A DNA stretch of 64,000 nt from Prevotellaceae bacterium (GTDB lineage: Bacteria; Bacteroidota; Bacteroidia; Bacteroidales; Bacteroidaceae), in contig JABZLB010000007.1 in NCBI GenBank assembly GCA_015256945.1, positions 1 through 64,000 on the forward strand, written 5' to 3'. Made by a program: the position numbers and the translations under genes. The notes beneath the pieces are model-generated. The model was not told the origin of the DNA, searched no databases, and saw nothing but the letters and a program-made list of their open reading frames with translations. Of this stretch, positions 58,944 through 64,000 are shown piece after piece (the stretch's first letter is position 1; each line of letters starts with the position of its first letter).

Positions 58944-59039
58944 CATTATTTTATGATGTACATGAAACTGTGTTTAAACCATCAGCAAATATCACTTCAT
59001 ACACCAGCTCATACAACGCTATTCATCCGGCAACGCCCA

Positions 59040-60164
59040 TTAATCCATGCTGAAACGCAAGGGCATCATCATCCTCACACAAACCTTATGGCCCTCGTGC
59101 ATGCCTGGTGTGAAGCCCGAAAGACCCTTGAAACGTTCTGCAAGATAACGGCCAATAGCGGGATGTGAGGGCGAAATCATGCGCATATCGCGTACACGTC
59201 CCTCCTTGTCAACCACATAACTGAACAGCACGCGCACCGACATTCCGTCCGTTTCGCTCCAGTTTATCCGCGGCATAACTTCCCAAAGCTTCCACGTATT
59301 CTCCCATCCTCCAGGGAAAACTGGCATATTTTCTACCTTTTTATAAATGGTATCGCCGTCGAGTGTAAGTGGAAGCATCTGCATATAAGGGTTTTGGGCC
59401 ACAGGCTTGCCGGTAACAAGCTGTCGTGCCCTGCGGCTTAGCGTTTTGCTAAATTTGTCATAAGGCATATCTACCTCGTAGGTAACATTATCGGTTGGCG
59501 TTTGTATCTGCACATGATAGGCTATTTTATCTCTCTTAAGCCATACGCCATCTATCACGCTCTGTTGCATATCTGTGTAGCCGCCATCGATGAAAGGTGC
59601 AAAAAGATTGTCGTAAAAATCGGACGACAGCTGCCCACGCTCAATGTCTTTGTTCAGCATTTCCTGCGAGGTCAGCAACTTTTGGCTTATCATATCGTAT
59701 GTAACGTATAGCGACTGCCGATGTGGTGTTTCGGCCGAAAGGCTTTCAGGCTTCACCTCTGCCGAAATAAAATAGGAAGCCCAACGCCCTTGTGCAAACG
59801 ACTTGAGCTCGGCCTTAAGCGTTGAATAGCAGAACCGTCGGTCATCGGGAAGGCTCTTAAGCTGTCCTATTACTGGCGTTCCCATGCTGCGTGTATAGGC
59901 TGCGAGCGACGAATCAATGTCGGCCGACTCATACCCGAACAGCTGTTTTGTGATACAACGCTTCAATGCTGCAACACGGTTAAAACTGATAACCTCGGGC
60001 CATTCTATGGTATAGTCGACCACATTAAAGTCGGAATCGCGCTGCAAAAAGAGGTGCTCGCTCATATATCGCACGTCATAGCCGTAGGCCGTGCTGTCTG
60101 TTTCCTGTGCGCCGGCTGCATAAGGCAACAGCGTGAGCAACAATAAGAAAAGTAGTTTCTTCAT
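59040..60164 (-). CDS. Exported protein with C-terminal TonB-like domain
   Basis: A 374 aa protein with a signal peptide ending AGA (about residue 19). The middle (about 60-260) resembles the DUF3298/RsiV-like region of Bacteroidota proteins. The last ~95 residues (ENMPVFPGGWENTWKLWEVM, then FSYVVDKEGRVRDMRMIS and the final VRMMMPLRF) form a TonB C-terminal-type domain. Classical TonB is held by an N-terminal helix; this one has what looks like a cleavable signal peptide, so it may be free in the periplasm. It follows the DUF4251 lipoprotein gene by 35 bp. Confidence 0.75.
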   Translation of the reverse strand: MKKLLFLLLLTLLPYAAGAQETDSTAYGYDVRYMSEHLFLQRDSDFNVVDYTIEWPEVISFNRVAALKRCITKQLFGYESADIDSSLAAYTRSMGTPVIGQLKSLPDDRRFCYSTLKAELKSFAQGRWASYFISAEVKPESLSAETPHRQSLYVTYDMISQKLLTSQEMLNKDIERGQLSSDFYDNLFAPFIDGGYTDMQQSVIDGVWLKRDKIAYHVQIQTPTDNVTYEVDMPYDKFSKTLSRRARQLVTGKPVAQNPYMQMLPLTLDGDTIYKKVENMPVFPGGWENTWKLWEVMPRINWSETDGMSVRVLFSYVVDKEGRVRDMRMISPSHPAIGRYLAERFKGLSGFTPGMHEGHKVCVRMMMPLRFSMD

Positions 60165-60199
60165 TTTTTATGATTAAATACAGACGTTGTTGCAGAACC

Positions 60200-60709
60200 T
60201 CATTTCCGTACAGAGGCCGGCATACTGACGTTACCCGAGAAGTCGATGCCCTCACGGTCGCTGCTTTGCACATTTAACGATGCACGGCCGTTGTCGAAAA
60301 CAATCAGGTCGTAGCCCAGAAGCTCGTCACCGTTCTTTACATTAAACGTTATGCGGCGGCCGTCTTTCTTATATTGTGAAATAGAAAAGCCCGTAGCATG
60401 ACCCTGAAAAATCAGCGGACTCTGCATGTCGTCGGGAAACTTCGAGCGGTAAGCCACGCCAAAATAAGGCAGGTAACTGTCAATGCTGTCGCCGTTGACG
60501 GTCAGCGAATAGGTTGTTGTAAGGTAGCGTGCAGGCATGCTATGGGGAAGCACATAATCGAAATGAATCGTGAACCGCCGGCTGTTAATATCGTCGTATA
60601 CCCGTTGTTGCACCTCCCTGCGCTCACCGGCACGCCGCCCGGCCGTTTGTGTTGACACGCACGAAGCCATGCAAAGTGCCACAATAAAAGCTATCCCTAT
60701 TTTACGCAT
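60200..60709 (-). CDS. DUF4251 lipoprotein
   Basis: A 169 aa lipoprotein (lipobox MASC, about Cys17) with the DUF4251 pattern: a basic helix after the signal (AGRRAGERREVQQRVYDDI), then FTIHFDYVLPHSMPARYLTT, the PYFGVAYRSKF segment, and a C-terminal strand ending FSGNVSMPAS. The function of this Bacteroidota family is unknown. It is the first gene of a probable two-gene unit with the TonB-C protein. Confidence 0.85.
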   Translation of the reverse strand: MRKIGIAFIVALCMASCVSTQTAGRRAGERREVQQRVYDDINSRRFTIHFDYVLPHSMPARYLTTTYSLTVNGDSIDSYLPYFGVAYRSKFPDDMQSPLIFQGHATGFSISQYKKDGRRITFNVKNGDELLGYDLIVFDNGRASLNVQSSDREGIDFSGNVSMPASVRK

Positions 60710-60825
60710 AAGCTCTATTTTCTTGTAAAAATACGATATTTCTCTTACTCTTACATGCTTTTTTACTTTCTTTATCTTTTAAACAGTGAACAGGCTGTTG
60801 CCTTATGCCTGCACCGTTATGCAAC

Positions 60826-60930
60826 AAAGGTCATCGTTCGCCGACCGTCAGCAACGCTGCTGACGGCCGTCACACTACATGTTTGACAACCGTCAAATGC
60901 GCGTACGGCGGCCACCGAACGATGAACTTT
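60826..60930. repeat. GC-rich four-box inverted-repeat element, copy R7
   Basis: Boxes start at 60842 (CGACCGTC), 60864 (CGGCCGTC), 60887 (CAACCGTC) and 60909 (CGGCCACC), spaced 22, 23 and 22 bp. It has the clearest ends: a 15-bp terminal inverted repeat (60826-60840 and 60916-60930) with one mismatch, containing TCATCGTTCG and CGAACGATGA. It lies between divergent genes. Confidence 0.9.
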
Positions 60931-61052
60931 AGCTAATAACAATTACTGATTTTCCATATAAGCCCCCCTGCTTTATTCCCTATTCTCAATCTCATTTCAC
61001 CCTTTTCCTTCTGTCTCACCCTCATTTTTTCTAAAGTTTAAAATATCGGTTC

Positions 61053-61228
61053 TTTAATTTTTTAATCCTATAATTCTTGAATTCTAATTGCTCTCCTTTA
61101 TTTTTTTAATCTTTTCATTCTTTAATTCTAAACGCTCCCCTTTAATTTTTTAATCCTATAATTCTTTAATTCTAAATCTTTACCTTTTTACTTTTTTAAT
61201 TTTTTACTTTTATTTCCTATCTTTATCG
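61053..61228. repeat. 44-bp AT-rich tandem array, 4 units
   Basis: Units beginning TTTAATTTTTTAAT or a close variant start at 61053, 61097, 61141 and 61185, exactly 44 bp apart, with weaker similarity at the 22-bp midpoints (TCTTTAATTCTAA). Units 1 and 3 are the most alike. The array ends 41 bp before the SDR start codon. Confidence 0.85.
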
Positions 61229-61269
61229 CTGCAAAACAAGTTTATAGTCATATTTAAATCATACCGAAC

Positions 61270-62013
61270 ATGAAAACCGTTTTAATAACAGGTGCTACGA
61301 GTGGCATAGGTAAAGCCTGTGCCATGAAGTTTGGCGAGGCAGGCTATCGCGTAATAGCCTGGGGGCGCAACAAGGAAAAACTAACCAGGCTGAACCAGCA
61401 AATGCAGGGCGAAATAATGCCCATGGGCGTAGATGTATGCAACCGTGAGCAGGTGAAACTGGCCATCGAACGCATACATGCCGACTGGAAACCCATTGAT
61501 GTACTGATTAACAATGCCGGACTGGCACAAGGACTGGAACCCGAATACGAAGGTAACTTTGACGACTGGGACCGTATGATTGATACCAACGTAAAAGGAT
61601 TGCTGAACGTTACACGCCTTGTCGTACCCGAAATGGTACGCCGTAACCACGGCCATGTGATTAATATCGGCAGCGTAGCCGGCGATGCAGCCTATGCCGG
61701 AGGCAATGTTTATTGTGCCACAAAGGCGGCCGTGAAAGCCCTTACCGACGGACTGCGCATTGACGTAGCCCATACTAGGGTGCGCGTAACGAACCTGAAG
61801 CCCGGGCTTGTTGAAACCAATTTCAGCAATGTACGCTTTCATGGCGATACCGAAAGGGCGGCATCGGTTTATAAAGGCATCGAACCCCTTACGCCAGATG
61901 ATATTGCCGACGTGGCCCTTTACGCCGCTTCAGCCCCCGAACATGTACAGATAGCCGAGGTTCTTATTTTGGCAACCCATCAGGCCAGCGGCAGTTACAT
62001 CGTGAGAAAATAG
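61270..62013 (+). CDS. Short-chain dehydrogenase/reductase, YdfG-like
   Basis: A 247 aa NAD(P)-dependent oxidoreductase of the classical SDR fold: TGATSGIG cofactor motif (7-14), NNAGLAQG (about 81-88), catalytic Ser in INIGSVAGDAAY and the Tyr-x-x-x-Lys pair in VYCATKAAVK (about 150-159), followed by LKPGLVETNF. The sequence resembles YdfG-type enzymes acting on serine, 3-hydroxy acids or related substrates; the substrate is not proven. It is a single-gene unit followed by a strong bidirectional terminator. Confidence 0.9.
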   Translation: MKTVLITGATSGIGKACAMKFGEAGYRVIAWGRNKEKLTRLNQQMQGEIMPMGVDVCNREQVKLAIERIHADWKPIDVLINNAGLAQGLEPEYEGNFDDWDRMIDTNVKGLLNVTRLVVPEMVRRNHGHVINIGSVAGDAAYAGGNVYCATKAAVKALTDGLRIDVAHTRVRVTNLKPGLVETNFSNVRFHGDTERAASVYKGIEPLTPDDIADVALYAASAPEHVQIAEVLILATHQASGSYIVRK

Positions 62014-62097
62014 CCTGACGGTGGCAACAGAAAGACACACGGCCAGGCATAAAAAAACAATTTGCAGATGAAAGGACTGCAAATTACAGAACACAAA

Positions 62098-62133
62098 AAA
62101 GCGGATTGGAGAAGGGTTTATCCAATCCGCTTT
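62098..62133. terminator. Bidirectional terminator after the SDR gene
   Basis: Perfect 13-bp stem, left arm 62098-62110 and right arm 62121-62133, preceded by A and followed by T, between convergent genes. A second, smaller stem (TTTGCAG/CTGCAAA, 62060-62082) lies just upstream. Confidence 0.87.
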
Positions 62134-62167
62134 CGCTATATATTATATAAGGTGTAAATAACAGCCG

Positions 62168-64000
62168 TTATTTCCTCGTGAACTTGCGCACCGCACGCTG
62201 CCCCCTTTCATCGGTAGTAACTACCATGTACAGGCCCGGCTTAAGAGCTGACAAATTATTTTCATTCAGCTGACGGCCGTTAAGGTCGTATATTACCGTT
62301 GTTACCACCCTGCCGCTATTGTGCAATTGTATGCCGTCGGCAGTTCTTGGGGTTACCGTTACGCTGTCAATGAAGAAGTCGCAAAAGTCTTTTGTCGTCG
62401 CATAAAAGCCAATATTGTAGTTGCCTTCTGTATCAATTGTGACGTGGGTTGTTACCTTTTCCCACTTATTTGAGCCTTTCAAACCGTCAACTTTCTGCAA
62501 TTCAGTTTTATAGGTTGCCGTGTCGCGCTGTGCTGTTCCCAGCATAACCTTATAGGCAATCTTGCCCCAGCTCTGTGCCTTGCGCATGTACGATAGGGTA
62601 TATTCTCCTGCCTTCATGTGCAGAGCAGGCGACATAAGCCAGTCGTGCAGCGGGTTACTTGCACCAAACGAGTGGGCAAAGGCATAGCGTCCCTTGTACG
62701 AATTGCTCTTCTGTGCACCTATTCCCCATCCCAATGTAGCGTTGGTGTGGTCGTTGATTATAAGCCATTCGTCGGTATCATCAGTTTTTTCGAAGCCCGT
62801 GTTATACGGAATTTCATGCACCTTAGCGTCAATATAGGTAACGATAGAGGCGTTGCTTGCTCCAATTCCCTTCACGCCGCCGTATTCAGGCTCAACTACA
62901 TACATATACTTGCCGGGCAAATCGAGGGTATCTTTGTACACGGTGTCGGCAACATTATGTGCTATTTGTACGTAGCCATCGCTTTTAAGGCGATACACAT
63001 TATATGTAACGTGGGTTAAATCGGCATATCCTCCATGAACGGTTTGGGTGGGACGAGTCCACGTAATGGTAACAAACTTGCCGTTGTCAGGATTGGAACA
63101 GATGACGGTATCGACCTTCTGCACCTGGTCGTAGCCGTGACGGACAACGGCAGTAGCGGGCGAACTGAGTCCGCCTGCGCCAACAGTCTGCACCTCATAT
63201 GTGTTTAACCCATCGTCACAATGTTCATCTGTATACTCAAGTGCGTTGCCGGGGAGCACGGCTATGGGCGTTTCGTGCCCCAGACGATATACTCTTACCT
63301 CGCTGATTGTGCCTACGGGGTCGCCGTTTTCTGTCCTTGTGGGCAGCAGCCACTGCAAATGAACCGTGTGATGACTGGCAGCATCGGGTGTGGCCGTAAG
63401 CGATAACAGGGCACGAGGATGGTTACCTGTATAGGGCTTACCGTCGAAATAAAGCCCCGTTACATTTGCATCCTTGGCTACAAGCGTGTCAATAGCCACG
63501 GGCACACCCGTTGAAATGTTCACACTGTCGAGCACTGAGCAATAGCGGGCACGTGCAAAATACAGCTTGTCATCAGGGCTAAAGGCCATCGACTGGAAGT
63601 ATTCGTAGGTTACATTACGGTGTTGTTTGCCTATCTGCGTAGCCTTTCCCGTATACTTGTCAACCTTATAGAACTGGCGTAAATCGGACATTGCATACAG
63701 CTCTCCCCTGCTGTTGCAGGCCAGTGCAATCAGAATGGTTTCTACACGGCGCGCATATCCGTCAATGGCTGTGAGCTGGCCGATGCTGCCTACCTTTGTA
63801 AGCTTGCCGGTATTCAGGTCTACAATATAGAGGCCCGTGGTGGTAACCTTGGTGCTCGGGTCGCCTGACACCTTGTCTTCAGCCAGTGCATACATGGTGT
63901 GTGTGGTGTAATCGTATGTCATATCAGCAATACGCTGGTCACCATCATTATCGTTTGCCATCTTAATGGGCTTGAATTTGTACGTACCGGGTTCAATAAT
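62168..64000 (-). CDS. Large secreted protein with C-terminal type IX-like sorting domain (5' end outside window)
   Basis: The frame stays open to the window edge, so only the last ~610 residues are seen and the ATG at 63961 is probably internal. The visible order is a beta-propeller-like region (KLTKVGSIG; ATQIGKQ-type strands), one or two fibronectin type III-like domains (HTVHLQWLLPTRTENGDPVG; FVTITWTRPTQTVHGG), a choice-of-anchor or MAM-like domain (YNTGFEKTDDTDEWLI, DWLMSPALHMKAGEYTLSYM) and a C-terminal VIYDLNGRQL / LKPGLYMVVT module of the sorting type. It is likely a surface adhesin or glycan-binding protein. Confidence 0.8.
   Translation of the reverse strand: MIEPGTYKFKPIKMANDNDGDQRIADMTYDYTTHTMYALAEDKVSGDPSTKVTTTGLYIVDLNTGKLTKVGSIGQLTAIDGYARRVETILIALACNSRGELYAMSDLRQFYKVDKYTGKATQIGKQHRNVTYEYFQSMAFSPDDKLYFARARYCSVLDSVNISTGVPVAIDTLVAKDANVTGLYFDGKPYTGNHPRALLSLTATPDAASHHTVHLQWLLPTRTENGDPVGTISEVRVYRLGHETPIAVLPGNALEYTDEHCDDGLNTYEVQTVGAGGLSSPATAVVRHGYDQVQKVDTVICSNPDNGKFVTITWTRPTQTVHGGYADLTHVTYNVYRLKSDGYVQIAHNVADTVYKDTLDLPGKYMYVVEPEYGGVKGIGASNASIVTYIDAKVHEIPYNTGFEKTDDTDEWLIINDHTNATLGWGIGAQKSNSYKGRYAFAHSFGASNPLHDWLMSPALHMKAGEYTLSYMRKAQSWGKIAYKVMLGTAQRDTATYKTELQKVDGLKGSNKWEKVTTHVTIDTEGNYNIGFYATTKDFCDFFIDSVTVTPRTADGIQLHNSGRVVTTVIYDLNGRQLNENNLSALKPGLYMVVTTDERGQRAVRKFTRK

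Larger units (their letters stand above)
58525..59039. other. 515-bp non-coding gap with an orphan hairpin
   Basis: The left end holds the promoter of the YwqK-like gene. The rest is AT-rich and non-coding except for a perfect 14-bp hairpin near the right end. No open frame on either strand looks real. A small RNA ending at the hairpin is possible but unsupported by a consensus promoter. Confidence 0.55.
60710..61269. other. 560-bp divergent gap holding R7 and an AT-rich 44-bp array
   Basis: The gap contains GC-rich element R7 and a four-unit 44-bp array. Between them (60931-61052) is C/T-rich sequence with a loose continuation of the periodicity. A TATCTTTA at 61218-61225 near the SDR gene is one base off the -7 consensus. 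Confidence 0.65.

Noticed and set aside
1..64000. Transposon, prophage, integron, tRNA or rRNA genes
   Set aside because: No transposase, integrase, phage structural genes or recognisable tRNA/rRNA sequence was seen on either strand.

Overview
The window looks like a chromosomal segment of a Bacteroidota bacterium, most probably family Prevotellaceae (Prevotella sensu lato). The reasons are the recurrent Bacteroidota promoter form (TTG, about 20 bp, then TAnnTTTG), weak Shine-Dalgarno signals, many TonB-dependent receptors, a HmuY-type haem lipoprotein, a fused MurF-alanine racemase, the gene order ftsX-DUF3098-uppP-truB-queA-folK, and a secreted protein with a C-terminal type IX secretion-like sorting domain. 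The species cannot be named from sequence alone. No rRNA, tRNA, transposase, integrase, prophage or CRISPR array was seen.

Layout. 1-2.9 kb: C-terminal part of an M16 peptidase and class I fumarase. 3.2-7.3 kb: a putative haem/tetrapyrrole operon (calycin-like lipoprotein, HmuY, TonB receptor, exported CbiK-like chelatase). 7.5-11.3 kb: a TPP riboswitch controlling a TonB receptor and a PnuT thiamine permease, then a small membrane protein with its own promoter. 11.6-13.7 kb: a BtuB-like receptor. 14.0-21.1 kb (minus strand): dnaA, an MlaD-like protein, a cell-wall amidase, folB and B12-dependent ribonucleotide reductase. 21.2-34.8 kb: nitroreductase, an acyltransferase-like protein, murF-alr, luxS-mtnN, YfhO, a TrmH-type rRNA methylase, a GSCFA protein, typA and rpsO. 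34.9-39.5 kb (minus): the ftsX-to-folK operon. 39.7-42.5 kb: a radical SAM protein, an HU-like protein and a GNAT-Tag fusion. 42.6-49.4 kb (minus): lpxA and an AcrA-AcrB-TolC type efflux operon. 50.1-57.7 kb: cca, then a plus-strand group running from a small lipoprotein through DUF1599, DoxX/thioredoxin-like, tpiA, SPOR and folE to xth. 58.0-64.0 kb: secreted proteins, an SDR oxidoreductase and the end of a large extracellular protein.

The genes are mostly core functions. The unusual content is between them. Seven intergenic gaps carry a roughly 100-bp, GC-rich inverted-repeat element built on four CGRCCGTC boxes spaced 22, 23 and 22 bp (23, 23, 22 in one copy). At least eight other intergenic sites carry degenerate tandem arrays whose units differ completely from place to place but all repeat every 22 bp (or 44 bp). 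I know of no named family that explains both. This shared 22-bp register is the strongest candidate in the window for something undescribed.

Functional links. Three receptor systems import tetrapyrrole/haem, thiamine and probably cobalamin, and cobalamin would feed the B12-dependent ribonucleotide reductase. FolB, FolK and FolE are all folate/pterin enzymes, in three separate transcription units. MtnN and LuxS form a two-gene S-adenosylhomocysteine recycling and AI-2 unit.
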